Positions 1 to 11,993 of a stretch of DNA of 64,000 nucleotides are shown in pieces (the first letter of the stretch is position 1; each line of letters begins with the position of its first letter). The notes under the pieces are model-generated. The model did no database searches. It saw nothing but the letters and a program-made list of their open reading frames with translations, and was not told the origin of the DNA. A program made the translations under genes and the position numbers. The stretch spans positions 902,501 to 966,500 of the forward strand of contig CAMRHE010000168.1 in the NCBI GenBank assembly GCA_947044405.1, read 5' to 3'. Source of the DNA: Leptodactylus fallax. Taxonomy: Eukaryota > Chordata > Amphibia > Anura > Leptodactylidae.

Positions 1-592
1 CTACATTAAAGTTCCTCAGGGCAAAGAAGATCAAGGTGCTCCAGGACTGGCCAGCCCAGTCACCAGACATGAACATCATTGAGCATGTTTGGGATAGGAT
101 GAAAGAGGAAGCTTGGCAGACAAAACCAAAGAATCTTGATGAACTCTGGGAGACATGTAAGACTGCATTCTTTGCTATTCCTGATGACTTCATCAATAAA
201 TTGTATGAATCATTGTTGAAACGCATGGATGCAGTCCTTCAAGCTCATGGAAGTCACACAAAATATTAAATATGGCTCTAATAGCACCACAACTTCATTC
301 ACCAATGTTAGGAAACATATCTTTGTCTTTGAACAGTATTATTGGTTTGATTTTGACATTACTTTATGTATGCGACAAAACTTTTGTCTTGCCAAAATCT
401 GACCTTTCTGTATTCATTAAATGATCAATATTTCATCAGTGAAGCCAATTTATTTTCTTAACCAAAAAATCATTTGGGAGGGTTTCAGCTTTCATATGAG
501 TCATTTCTAAAACCAATGGATGAATTTAAAGTCAGGTTATAAGCTTTTGATTCCACAACATGGATAAGCGACAGAACTTTTGTCAGGGACAG
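1..592 (+). mobile_element. Tc1-like DNA transposon, 3' part
   Basis: This is the right-hand portion of a Tc1/mariner element cut off by the window start. After the transposase stop at 269, the noncoding right end carries two similar motifs, an inner one near 370-392 (GCGACAAAACTTTTGTC) and an outer one near 567-586 (GCGACAGAACTTTTGTC). Two direct repeats inside one terminal repeat is the IR/DR layout known from Sleeping Beauty-type elements. The outer motif ends in AGGGACAG followed by TA at 593-594, the expected target dinucleotide. The left end is outside the window. Confidence 0.85.
3..269 (+). CDS. Tc1-like transposase, C-terminal fragment
   Basis: This is the C-terminal 88 residues of a DDE transposase that cuts and pastes the surrounding element at TA sites in the nucleus. 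The frame is already open at the window edge, so the start is missing. The segment WPAQSPDMNIIEHVW is the signature around the third catalytic residue, with the glutamate present in NIIEHVW. The reading ends with the family-typical HTKY and a TAA stop. No stop or frameshift interrupts this part, but the DNA-binding domain and the two catalytic aspartates lie upstream and cannot be judged. The C-terminal sequence differs clearly from the other Tc1 copies in the window, so this is a separate family. Confidence 0.85.
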   Translation, partial: TLKFLRAKKIKVLQDWPAQSPDMNIIEHVWDRMKEEAWQTKPKNLDELWETCKTAFFAIPDDFINKLYESLLKRMDAVLQAHGSHTKY

Positions 593-1533
593 TATAATAA
601 CTATCATCTTTAGTTTTTGCTTTTTTTTTTTTAATTTGTATAATATATATGTACAATAAAAATATTCATTACTTTAAAGTAGTGATATCCATAAAAAAAT
701 GGCCATTAACATGCTGCTTTAGCAAATTTGTCACAGCAAATCCACTTCAAATTTTGGTGCAAATCTGCATTGTATCTGAACCAAAATCCAAATGGGTTAC
801 ATGCACACTGTCAGCGAGATAATATGTACCCAAAGGGTTGCTCTGGACTTGCCATTCTTTACCCTAGAATTTTTACAAGGAATCCATAGATGGCTTTCAC
901 TGGAGTACTTTCTGTTAGCAATGGCTGACTATAGAAAGACCTAAGACTCTGATTAATAGTAACTAGCAAGCAGCAATTGGAGAAGGATGGACAGAGGTCA
1001 TGACAGATGCAGTTTGTTATCAACAGAAGACAAGCCAGGGTCAGGGTAGGTGAAGTAGACACACTTTCGGTAAATGGACAAACAGGAACATGTGGTTAGA
1101 ACTTAAGCCAGGTGAATGCCAAAAAAAAAATTCAGAACACAAGAACACCTTACAGTTTAAGAGTACTTAAAGAATCTCCTCCTTGATCAGGCAAAGTAAG
1201 ATTTAGGGTCCATATGAAACCTTTGATAATTGGACATTGGTTGAAGAGAAATGCATTGGTGCATGCTGGTCCCCCAGAGAACCCAGGAGAGTAGCAGTGG
1301 GAAGGACTCCAGTCATGGAAGACCCTCCGAAAAGAGCAGAAAAAGCCAGCATGGACATGCTGCACAGGGGGGAAGGACTTATTCCACATTTTACCCCTCC
1401 ACACCAAGAAGGGAAAATCCACAACAGAATTCAGCATGATGAAGATTTTAAGGTTTGCACAACAGGTCAACTTAGAATGTAGAGGATTTGTTGAATCTCA
1501 TCAGTTAGCCTGCCACTATATTTGCTGTTGGTT
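593..1533. other. Unrecognised AT-rich sequence
   Basis: No gene, RNA gene or recognised repeat was found. Short frames on both strands near 1150-1480 have no recognisable domain and overlap each other antisense. Confidence 0.5.
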
Positions 1534-1742
1534 TTAGACCCCATGTACATGACCTAATTTGCAGCAGAATGTACTTGGATGACACGAGTGATATCAGAGT
1601 GCATTCCGTGATACACTTGCCTCTATGAGGGCTTCTGATCTGTTCCATTCTGATGACACTGAGCAGGATAGGTTCTGCTCTATTTTCTTTAGACCAGATT
1701 GGACCACCGGCTGGCACACTTGGACGTGTGCATGGAGCCTTA
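1534..1742. repeat. Short non-autonomous element (MITE), probable
   Basis: The ends are inverted relatives of each other: GACCCCATGTACATGACC on the left and GGACGTGTGCATGGAGCC on the right. The motif 'ccatgcacatgacc' recurs near 48021, which suggests an interspersed family. It has no coding capacity, and the target duplication is not clear. Confidence 0.5.
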
Positions 1743-4700
1743 CCTATGCAAATCGGCACATAAAATCGGCTGCATTTTCATACGATGTGAATTTAGACTT
1801 TTATGATGGGCTCTTCATTGTTCTGAAACATCGGATGACCAGAATAACTGGCAGGCAAACCACAAAAATAGTTACATATGGAGCTCGATGGATACCTTTG
1901 ACTATAAGGGAGTCCATCGGGTGTCTGTTTTTAGGAAGACGTGAGCATAGCTTCACAGTGTTATACAACAGTCTCAATGTCTTGCTGAATTTTAAAGTGT
2001 CATTTGGAAAATAAGGGGAAACAAAAAAAAAGACGCATACGCGCACACACACACCCCACAACAACTTCAATTGTTGATAATGTTTATTTTCTTGTCTTTC
2101 ACCTGAGTCCTCCAGATTCATGTGGAGAAACATTAAATGCTGACACTGGTCAGTTCTATGAACAGATTTATTATCAGATATTCTTAATGTCCTTCTGTTT
2201 TACTGAACTATCAAGTAAGAATCTTACCATTGAGAATGTGGCAGGCAAATATTTAGTATGTTGGTGCAAAAACATTTACAGAGTAAAGAAAATCTGCTGT
2301 ATTTCCTGTAAGAGAAAGCAAACACCATTTTTTTCTTTCACACCTTTTCCATGACTTGCAAGACTACTTTATACTAGTATGTAGTATAAACACAAAGAAA
2401 TTAGCAAACTACTAATCTAATTACCCCCTATTATTTACTTGTGAAGACCTACCAAGTTTCTTCGATACATACTAGAATATATTTAAAGTGGTTGAGTAAT
2501 TCAAAAAAAAAAAAAAAATATATGAGCAGATATGCTACTATCACAAAACAGAAGACTGTCCCCCATATTCACAACAGTCAAGAGGAACCTGGAAACAAAC
2601 CCTTTCAGGAAAGCGTACAACCTCCAATAACCATATTCAACAATGCAACATTGCAGAATGTCTGAGGCAGTAACATCATGCCCACTGTTACTGGTTTTTG
2701 ATGAGGTGTCCGATGACTTTCTGTTTGCACTTAAGATACACATCGGCTGCAGTCGATCGCTGGTCCTAGCGGTAACATGAACACAAGCTGCTTGTGAATG
2801 ACTGGTCTCAGCCTTCATGTGCCATGTGTTGACACCACAGGTCAGTGACTGGCTGCAGCTATGACTATGCACAAATGGAAAGTCCGTGTAAAAGCATGTT
2901 TATAAAAATAAATAAATTTACAGAATATATTTACGAAAACACACACAGTCTAGTTTTTAACTAATTCAGACAACCCATTTGACTGCTCCTAATATTATAT
3001 GTGGTGCCTTTATAAATAATTATTCTATAAGATACACCTTTATAATACTGCATGCAATGATAAACACACATTACTACAGTATAAGCCTGTCGAATTCTAT
3101 GGTATTGTATTATAAATCTGTACAAAAGATCAATACAAACAGTCATGTTTATGAGCTCTCCAAGGATACTTGTGAAGTAAAATCTATTTTATTCCACCAG
3201 TCAGACTTGTACAGTATGTACCTGAAGTGTCTGCCTATCATTCATGAACACCTATTCTTTAAACCGGTGCTTGCAAGTCAGTGTCCAATTTCTGGAGAAC
3301 AAAATAGAAAATCCATCAACAAATACTAATCCCAACCTTCTTGCATAGCTTGCTTAAAACATGTAAAGCAGGAATCTAAGCCTGTTCATCAGCCTGAACA
3401 CAAGCTAGTAGATTCCCAAAAGTCATGTAGGCAGAAGAAATTTGGTTGTAGAAAGAGAGTACCTATCTTAGTAAAAGAAAAAAAAAAAGTCTATTGTATA
3501 CTGCAAATATATGAAACTTTGGATGCTTACCTTTTCAAAGTTTTTTCAATTGTGTGTTATGCCTGTCAATATTACACTGACAGGTTAAACTTGGGTCTAT
3601 GGTAAATCTAGAGGTCTTGGTTACACATAGCAACACATTGACACCTTATGATTGTGTTGCGGGCGTGCACCCCTACCCTCTACTTAGAGGTCGCAGTCAA
3701 TAACAGTGGAAACTAAGGGGTAAAATGGCTGGCATCAGAGTAAACTAACACTGTCGGCAGATGACAGACACCGCTTTGGAGCTCATGCCATTTCCAACCT
3801 GTCAGGCTGAAAAGGGATGAGAGCTGAGATAGGATGCTCCCAGATTGAACAGATGACAAAAAAAAAAAATGAGCCCAATTAAAACCAATATAACTGACAA
3901 GTAGTACTAGCAGCTTTGTTAGGCAGGAGAACTCTAGAGCACAGGCATCTGAACTCTGTGCACCACTTTATAGGCTGTTTGATGACATACAGATGTAGCA
4001 TAGTGAACCCGAACTTCTGCAGCGTCATATTTTATCACAGAAGACAAAAGAAACTTTTCATTTTTCTTTGTTGTTTTTTGTGATAAGATATCATACTGCA
4101 GCAGTTTAACCAATTGAAGAAGTTCAGATTAACTCTGCTAATTCTTTACATACCACATATGTACACGGGTTGACCATTCTAAAAGCTATATTGGAACAAT
4201 TCTATTAATCTGTTCTTGAGAAAGCAGAAAGCTAGAAATCAGACCTCCATTTCAGGAGATGCTGGCATATCCTACCATCATTTCTCAAAATGGAATTACC
4301 CATTTACATAACATATAACCTATATTGCATAACATTGTAACATTACAAAGAAGACAAAAAACTGCATTTATATTGAAAAATATAAGTACGGAACTACAAA
4401 ACATTTTCTAAAAATGTTTTCATGCATCTATAAAGACCAAAAGGTCCACTAGTGTTAGCAGAAGTGATGTAATATCACAAATGTAGTGGACCTAGTACTG
4501 TATACATTCATTAGTATAATCCTATTAAATCTGTAGTGTTTTGGGGTAAAGGTTAAGTACATTTCTCTTTAGCATGTGAAATATGGAAGCTTTTTAAAAG
4601 GAGAGACTTTCCTATGAAACCCACGGTTTTCTAATGAACTTCTCTGCACTGCAAGAGAACACTGTAGGCTTCACACACATACAGAGGACTCTTCCTGAAA

Positions 4701-6869
4701 AGTATGATTTATTCAAAACCTGTATAGAGTTCTATTCATTCAGCTTAACAGAGCACTAGTCGGCCTCATAAAGATGGCTTGTTAATTCATTGCTTAAGGA
4801 TTCATGTTTTATGCAGTATATACAGTACTGCCATTTCACTGGCTTCTTGAGAATGTGATGTTTTATTAACCTGGAAAGGTACTATTCAATAATGTATCAT
4901 AATGTATGCGCTGGAAATTTACAAGTGAAAAAATATTTAGGCTCCTTCGTGAGAACTACATAAACTACTACAGGCCACCTATGGGGCACGGAACATTTTA
5001 GCATTCTATAGCAGGTCTACAGTGGTTAATGCAAACCACTGCTCAAAATTACATTACTTTTCTATTATTTAACGGATATTACAAATCGGATCATCCAACC
5101 CACCCAACAAAAGCTTATCATCTAGAGGATGCTGAAGTATTGGGATTTTATGGCATAGGTAGTGTGCTCTACACTTTCTATATCTTACGTTTATGTCAAT
5201 GAGGACGAACAAGTATTCATAGTAATGGTGACAGGATTATTGCAGCCTCAGCCTAACACATGTTGAAAACAGTAGCAAAACAGGAAGTCTTGAAACTTGG
5301 GATCAAACCCACAGCCTAGTCTAAGCATGCTACATGAAAATCTCTTACCATTTACATCTTCTATAATGGTTATACAGATCAACCATTAGTGACAGGTTTC
5401 CTGCAGTTAACCCTTCTCTGTCTTCCTTCAAGATTTTGTAATTACCAAGTCTCCTCCTGACAATCCTACTCTCCCCAGCTGCTCAGCTATGCTGCACAGA
5501 AACAAAAACAAGACATACCCTACTCAAATGACAAGCAAGCTGAATGAAGAGCTTGAGCATAGCAGATTTTCCATTCTTACCTGCTGCAGTTACAGCGTGG
5601 CAACTTTCTCTACTTGTATTTTAAGTCTTCTACTAAATTAACAGAACAATATTTGAAAGTGAAGGTTAAGACCTTTCCAAGAAAAGGTTTCCAGTCCAGA
5701 CACTGCTGCACAAATGTGAACATGCACCTTCAGCTCGGCTACTGCAGACCTTATCACTTGGCCATCAATCTCTTCATTACCGTAATTAGCCACAGTGGCA
5801 GGATGTAGCCAATAAAAACAGAAGGCATGCAAGCAAAAACATCTTCTAACCCAACACCCAGCTGACCCTTGTTGGTTGCCTGACAGTAGATAAGAATTGC
5901 AACACAACATTATAGGGATTCCCCAGGTGAAACAAAGGCTGGTTAGTTTTTAGCAATAAAAAACAAAATACCAAATATTCCTTACATGCCAGATCTATAC
6001 AAGGGATAGTGTGACATATTTTAGGGCATGCTTTGGAGTTTAAAACTGATCCACAAAGGAGTAAAACTGCACAGTGTAAACAACGGATGCATGCAAAATA
6101 CTACACACGCAGACAAGTGTATTGTGGCTTATTTTCTATGGAGTCGTATTAAGACTGCTATAGAAGTACATGTGGACTACACAGCGGCTATGCTTTCCTT
6201 CATCTGAATTAAAGATTCTGTGGGCTGTCCCAGCCCTGAATTTAAAGGAATACTCCACACAAAAGTAAAGAAATCACACTGCATCAAAATTTTAGCTTGC
6301 TTATCACATTGTTCTAAGCCGCCTTTTTTTTTTTTTTTTTTTAATTTCTATAACTTTGTGAAATGCATCTTTAAGCTTAAAACATAATATTCATGTTCTG
6401 TGCTGGCTAAATATTTCCCAGGAAGAAGTAATTATTTGTAAGTACCATAGAATAAAGATGTTAGCAGCCATCAGTGCATCTCATCGGAGCAACAGCTGGC
6501 TCTACTTGTGTTGCTCTGAACCATGAATTCTGCTACAGAAAACCACAGAGCGTTTTAGAGCAATTATCCCCAAATTTATAGTTATTATAAGATCCATCTG
6601 AGAGTCAAATGCAATAAATTCCAGCAAGATGTAAATGACTCCTTATTGCGCTCACAGAAAAATAATATGTGGGCTACTTGGTGGTTGCTAAGTTACTAAA
6701 ATATATTCATATCATGTTTTAAGTGAATGAAGACAGCATATATTTTATTATGAAAATTGGGTCTAAAAATAAACGGGAACGACACAAAACATTAAATCTT
6801 GTTCCCGGTTTTATTCAGGTATCCTTCAAAAAGACATATGAGCCAATCAGTGATTTAAAGGGATTTACC
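1743..6869. other. Long stretch without recognised gene
   Basis: About 5 kb with no recognisable protein domain, RNA gene or complete mobile element. It holds A or T tracts (about 2504, 3841 and 6325) and a low density of frog-type repeats. A TTAAAGGAATACTCC motif near 6243 may be one end of a TTAA-type MITE. The antisense sequence 5461-5910 has short readable peptides beside a GTAAG donor-like site, but stops break the frames. It may be intron, 3' UTR or intergenic DNA. Confidence 0.45.
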
Positions 6870-7133
6870 TTAAGGCTAAGGACCCATGCAGCCAAATCGC
6901 TGCAAAAAAAACGCTGCAGAAAAGGCTACATTGCAGACTTGCTGTGGAAAAAAACAACGCAGAGTTTTCCTCTGTGGACTTTCTGCCTCTATATACCTAT
7001 ACGGAAAACGTCAGCATTTCTGTAGGTATAACTGACATACTGCATTTCTGCTGCAGAATTTTTTTCTGCAATCTATGGATGGGATTAGCCAGTGTACACT
7101 TTGCAAGTAATCTAAAATGCAGAGTGGGGCCCT
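6870..7133. repeat. MITE, GGCTAAGGCCCC family, copy a
   Basis: It begins TTAAGGCTAAGGACCCATG and ends with GAGTGGGGCCC. The interior has the family landmarks: a 'ttttcctctgtggactttctgc' block, a 'tatacctatacgg' block and 'tggatgggattagcc'. Copies of the same plan occur at 8797, 19245, 32739, 33668, 50346 and 51991. It has no coding capacity, so it would depend on a transposase supplied in trans. Confidence 0.7.
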
Positions 7134-7652
7134 GGACTTCATTACGGTTTGTATCTTTATCAGAAACATGCTTGTGTGAGCTTATTATAAGGGTGCTGCC
7201 ACATGATGTACCATGCGGTACTGTAACTGCACTCCAGGATGGGGCTGCTGGTGCCACATAATGCAAGAGGATGTGGCGACAGCAGCATTCAGTCCCCGGG
7301 CAGCTGATTCTTTAAGGCATCAGTAACTGAAATGCCAAATAGTTTCATCTATAGGTGAGTGGTGTATCTGTTACCGTGCTGTCAGTAATGATATAAAGCT
7401 GAAATTTCATTTTCATTTATTGAAAAGTGAAAGCACTGGTAGCCCATTGACTGAATGCAGCTATAGTCGCATCTAGTTACATGGTGCGGCACCAACCTGA
7501 AAGTATAGATTAGCGGCTTTTCCTCATTGCCAACTCCACAGTTTTGACGGTTTACGCAGTCTCAGTCATAAAGGAGAATCCATAATCAAATAGTGATTTC
7601 ACTTCATTGAAAACACCTACAACCCCACATGGTACATCATGTGACAACACCC
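7134..7652. other. Unrecognised spacer between MITEs
   Basis: No gene is seen. Short segments such as 'gtgctgccacatgatgtacc' near 7193 and its inverted relative near 7627 suggest further degraded inverted-repeat material. Confidence 0.4.
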
Positions 7653-7890
7653 TTAGGCTTTATTCACACAAACAGGAAATATGGCTGCAGGATTATATTT
7701 CTTAACAGACAGCATGAAAACTGGCATAAAAAAATGGCCATGTCCTAATTTTGGATGTTTTCACGGATCACTCAATAGACTCAATTCTGTGACAGATCCA
7801 TGAAAACGGGTGCCACAAATGCAAATTGATAGCGAAAAATGTTATTTTTTTACAGCTGAATTGCATCATGGTTGAGTGAATAAGGCCTTA
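7653..7890. repeat. MITE with TTAGGCTTTATTCACAC ends
   Basis: The left end TTAGGCTTTATTCACAC is mirrored by GTGAATAAGGCCTTA at the right end. The interior has inverted blocks around 'ttttcacggatc' and 'gatccatgaaaac'. It is non-coding, about 240 bp, and a probable deletion or foldback derivative of a DNA transposon. Confidence 0.6.
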
Positions 7891-8043
7891 GACTGCCTTG
7901 CCTTCACAAGGTGTATTTTTGCTGAAAAAAAGAATGCAGTTTCATATAAAAACCGCATATGCAATTTTTAAAAATGCATGCGGTTTTTATATAGAAATTG
8001 ACGCATTTTTCGGCAAAAGATGCACTGTGTGAGCCCAACCTTA
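7891..8043. repeat. Short palindromic MITE-like unit
   Basis: It directly abuts the preceding element. The core contains AAAACCGCATATGC and GCATGCGGTTTTTATAT as inverted copies near 7950-7993, and the right end reads GTGTGAGCCCAACC. The target duplication was not resolved. Confidence 0.45.
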
Positions 8044-8796
8044 CAAAGCAGCTTTTTACTCATGTTAACTTTTCTCCACCAATTAAAACAGCTAAAATTG
8101 GCAAAACAAACGTGGTTTCAAGAAATGTGTGTGTTGATGCCAGTGAAAACGCAGATGTAGAAGGCTGTACTTGCACAGCTTTGGTGCAGTTTCTTAATTT
8201 TACAGGTGAAACCCATTTAACATTCACCCATAAACTGCACCAAACCCACAGCAAGAAAGTGACCTGCTTCAGATTCAAAACTACAGTGCAAGACACTTTC
8301 AACTGCAGCCTTTTTCGGCAGTGTCGAAAAAGCTGAACTGTGTGGGACGGCAGATTTTGAACAATGAAAGTCCGCTTTTTTTGACAGACAGAAAAATCAG
8401 TTAAAAAACGTACATGCTCTATCTTTGGCCATTTTTGACACACGGAACCAACAGAAATCAATGGATCCGTTTTTTAACGGATGTAAAATAGAATGACATC
8501 TGAGTTGTGACCGTTAAAAACAGGATCCATGGGTTGAGTCAATAACAAAAAAAAAAAATGAAATTCATCTGTTTAACAGCCATAAAAAAAAAAAAAAAAA
8601 AACAGATGCAAAATTTGATGACCAAGTGTCATCCAAACAGAACAGATGGAAAATGGAAATCAAAAACAAACATGTACGTCCGTTTTTCACGAATGGTAGA
8701 TCAGTCAAAAACAGTACTGGCCTGTGCAACAGTACGGTCAGCCTTATTCATACAATCATGCCCTTTTGTTAGCAGTTTCACGCTCATTGTCTTTAA
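8044..8796. repeat. Degraded MITE material
   Basis: From 8337 to about 8535 the sequence repeats themes of the 33282 element ('gtccg', 'acacgga', 'tccgttttttaacggatg'), consistent with an old inverted-repeat element. The rest (8044-8336 and 8536-8796) has no recognised feature apart from an A tract at 8584-8601. Confidence 0.35.
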
Positions 8797-9099
8797 AATA
8801 GCCGTCAGGTTGCCATTTCTAGCGAATCCCATCCACACATTGCGAAAAAATACGCACAGTGGACACTTTGCGATTTCCAAAAACATTGCAGTTTTGTTAA
8901 TCGCAGCATGTCAATTATACCTACGGAAACGCTAGAGGTTTCCCTATAGATATAATTGAAGCAGAGTCCAGAGAGGAAACCTCTGCAGATTTTCTGTGAA
9001 AAGCACTGCGGGAAAAACCACGATATGTTGCTGCCACGGTTTTTCCCGCAGTGCTTTTTTGCTGCGGCCCACTACCATTATGTGGGGCTTTAGCCATAA
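8797..9099. repeat. MITE, GGCTAAGGCCCC family, copy b
   Basis: It starts near TAGCGAATCCCATCC and ends TGTGGGGCTTTAGCC, the reverse orientation of copy a. The centre (8911-8959) is a near-palindrome in which TCAATTATACCTACGG faces CCCTATAGATATAATTGA. The block GCGGGAAAAACC / GGTTTTTCCCGC near 9009-9053 is a second hairpin. Confidence 0.7.
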
Positions 9100-9551
9100 A
9101 CTAAGATTTTATTTTCAGGCTTAAGTCACCGAGGACTAAGGTGTGGTTTAAAAAAACCAATGTGCTCTTGCGAGTAAAATGCAGATGTGTAATAGTAACA
9201 TATGATTATTTCTTAAAAAGAAATGGACTAATACAGATTTAGGGCTGGTTCACACATTTTGGGGACATGTGATGTTTGTGATATTCACAGACAGCACAAA
9301 ACCCTGCTTTTTTTCAGGTCGTGCGCTGTCCGTTGTTTATCTGCTCTTCTCGTCTGCGAAAAATGGATCAATTTAAAAAAAAAAAAAAAAAAAGTGTCTG
9401 GGTCCATGAGAAATGGACAACACATGGATGGCATATGTATATGCTTTCTGTGATTGTCATGAAACCATAAACTTTAATGGAGCTCCAATTTATTTTCCAC
9501 AGTAAATTGCTGCAGACACCACACATCCAGGAAATGCCCTCAATATGTTAA
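9100..9551. other. Spacer with partial repeat
   Basis: A motif 'ggctggttcacacatttt' at 9242 resembles a MITE end of the 'ttcacaca' type, but no matching right end was found. A 19-base A tract lies at 9375. No gene is seen. Confidence 0.35.
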
Positions 9552-9891
9552 AGGGAGTCAGTTACCAGAACCCAGCATATCACCCCAGCCCCGCAGGTAG
9601 ATTGATTCAGGTGACACTAACCTAACAGAGTTTTCCCCTTGTGAATCGTCCCTCTGTTGCCAAGATACTGCTGTTTTTGTTTATGAAAATGAGCTCTTCG
9701 GAGCAATGAGAGAGTTACCATTGCTCCATATAGATAAGTGGTAGTGCCCTTGTTGCTCCAAAGAGCTCATTTACGTATTGACAAAAAACAGTGATCTCTC
9801 AGAAACACAGGCACCAATTCACAAGGGGAAACTACTGTTTGGTTCAGGATGTACTTCAGAAAGAAGCTGAAATCTTAAATTCAGATACACC
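9552..9891. repeat. TTAA-flanked non-autonomous DNA element
   Basis: TTAA at 9548-9551 and at 9892-9895 brackets a 340-bp element starting AGGGAGTCAGTTACC. Internal inverted copies share TTCCCCTTGTGAATCG / CAATTCACAAGGGGAA and ATGAGCTCTTCGGAGCAA / TTGCTCCAAAGAGCTCAT. The TTAA target with a purine-first end fits Kolobok-type elements, known from Xenopus. That class assignment is inference. Confidence 0.6.
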
Positions 9892-11046
9892 TTAAGGGTC
9901 TGTGGGTGGCTAACTGACAGCCAGACATATTAGTCACCAGTGAACTAATATGGCTTATAGGAAATAGCTACATTATACAGTGTGCACTTCCGTGATAAAT
10001 GTAGCCCAACCAAGTTTCTGTGTCTGGTCTATTTTTATTTTGTCTAAATTTAGGACAGTATTAATCTGCCTCAGTGATTCAGAAATGGTTAGATTTTCAT
10101 GTTTGATTGAAGGTATATTTTCTATAAAAGGAGAAAATTTGAATGTCTGTTTCAATAAAAAAAGTTGACATAATATTCCATCACTACTCACCATTCTTAG
10201 TCATTGTACATAGGTGTTTGTCTGACTTCAGTAATCTGAAAAGGTAAAATAAAAAGAAGAATGCTTCTTAGATGATGCTGTAATGCTAAATTATACTGCA
10301 TCATGAATCTCAGAAGTGAGATAAGATTGTACACATTCTCTGCAATGCAGATGTTAAAATAACTTGCCAGCTTTCCTTGTAATATGTACATTTATTTCCT
10401 GCTAATTTATTGTACATTTGCAAACACACAAAACAATACAGCAAACAAATATAACATATGTACATTTGTGGTTGTATGTTCCCAGAGTAGGATCCCAAGA
10501 TGTATCCTTTTTTATGCCAGGAAGAACTTTTGACTGTTAGCTTTTTTTTTTTTACCTATTGGAAAGCCTGTATTTTTGTGTTGCAGTTTCTCTCGATACT
10601 GCTCCATTCTGAATGAACGTTAGTAATGTCAATAGCGTGTGTTCCCATGCAGTCTGAGCAAGCCATCACTGACTATACAGTGTTAGAAATGGCATCCCTA
10701 GTGGCTACAGAACAGAACTACATTTGAACTCTTTGTGGCCACAATTTTGGTTCATCTATTCAACAGGTTTTTCTGAAATTAGAATAAAAAAAAACAAAAC
10801 ATTTTTTCTCAAGAAACAGCGACAATCCTGACTGTGAGCTGTGCTAGGAATTGCAGTTCACACTCAGTGACGCAATTTCTGGAAAAACAGACCCTTTTAT
10901 ACAATCTCAGGCAGCACTTTTTAAATTATATACTATATCTATAGTGTCAAAGTAGGTGCCAACAGCTCACCATATTACTACAATGATAGTTGGTGGTTCT
11001 TGGAAGCACTGAGCAAAGATAAGTATTTCTTTGTACATATACATAT
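9892..11046. other. Unrecognised sequence
   Basis: No gene or clear repeat is seen. It contains T and A tracts and short frames on both strands with no domain. Confidence 0.45.
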
Positions 11047-11132
11047 GCATTTTCCAATGCAGGGGGGCATTTTCTAATGCAGTGTCCATCTTAACCGAAG
11101 TGCAGATTAACCAAAGTGCACTTATACATGGC
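11047..11132 (+). repeat. Direct repeat, copy 1, at LINE 5' end
   Basis: It is nearly identical to 11456-11541, with a few substitutions and a one-base indel. Both contain CCAATGCAGGGGGGC and CAGATTAACCAAAGTGCAC. It may be a 5' UTR monomer of the LINE or a duplication in the flank. Confidence 0.8.
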
Positions 11133-11455
11133 ATGAAACTGACCTTCACTCTTCTTCTCATCATACAGGTACATATTCTCTTCAACCCATCTCTGCTTGC
11201 TGTGTCTAAACTTCAATTCATCTTGCTACCTTGAATGGTACATATTCTCTTCAACCCATCTCTATATGGCTGTTCTCTGACCCCTGTCCTAGAATTTCAT
11301 CCAGGCTGTATTTTTTGCAATCCCATGTGTCCTTATCTGTACTAGTGTCAGTCTTTTGATGCTCAGTGATTTTATGGTAGTTCCCTGGTCAGTGTATTTG
11401 TAACTACATAGGCCAGTCTCCTCATGTGTCACAGTAGATACAGCTTATGGGGGAA

Positions 11456-11541
11456 GCATTTCCAATGCAGGGGGGCATTTTCTAATGCAGTGTCCATCTT
11501 AACCTAAGTGCAGATTAACCAAAGTGCACTTAGACAGGGCA
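11456..11541 (+). repeat. Direct repeat, copy 2, at LINE 5' end
   Basis: This is the second copy of the segment at 11047-11132, about 410 bp downstream. It leads directly into the reading frame that ends in the 2A-like motif. Between the copies, the phrase ACATATTCTCTTCAACCC is itself duplicated (near 11171 and 11240). Confidence 0.8.
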
Positions 11542-11993
11542 CAAAACAGGCAAGCCATGGAAGAACACCAGGTAAACTTAAAACTAAAACAAACTTTATC
11601 ACATGGTTTGATGTAGCTGTACTGTCACTTACTATGTTAGCAATTGTCTTCCTGCAGAACTTCCCTCCATCTTTACCACCAGCGCACACTATTCATATCA
11701 GTCCCTCTCTTCTGCCTTTTCCCATGTACAGCTCTCACACACGTTTCACTCTCTTCAACCACCCTAATCCCTATACTGCTTTTAACAGTGAAACCAAACA
11801 TAAGAATCCACATAAATCACTGAACCACCTTCTGTCTTTGTCCATTTTGCTCCTCCTAGCTGCTGGGGACATCTCTCCAAACCCTGGCCCTCCTTCTCTC
11901 CAAAATTTTTCCTCTTCTTACGCACACAGGAATCCTACAAACGTAATCAATATTTGCCGTGTTCCCTCTCCTTATCTTTCTCCTGTCTCTTAA
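11508..11993 (+). pseudogene. LINE N-terminal leader with 2A-like motif
   Basis: This open frame precedes the endonuclease domain. It ends in a leucine-rich run (LSLSILLLLAAG) followed by DISPNPGP at 11868-11891. Viral and LINE 2A peptides make the ribosome skip between the final G and P of D-x-E-x-NPGP, releasing the upstream peptide. Here the usual glutamate is serine, which may weaken the effect (inference). The frame then shifts before the first endonuclease motif. The start codon used by the active element is not known, and the ATG at 11508 lies inside the direct repeat. Confidence 0.6.

Noticed and set aside
1150..1482. Opposed open frames around 1237-1482
   Set aside because: Frames of similar length lie on both strands with no domain, and nothing nearby suggests a gene.
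5461..5910. Minus-strand exon candidate (AVTAAGKNGKSAMLKLF) next to a GTAAG site
   Set aside because: Upstream frames are stopped, no pyrimidine tract precedes a plausible acceptor, and neighbouring readable peptides are in other frames. I could not identify a family.
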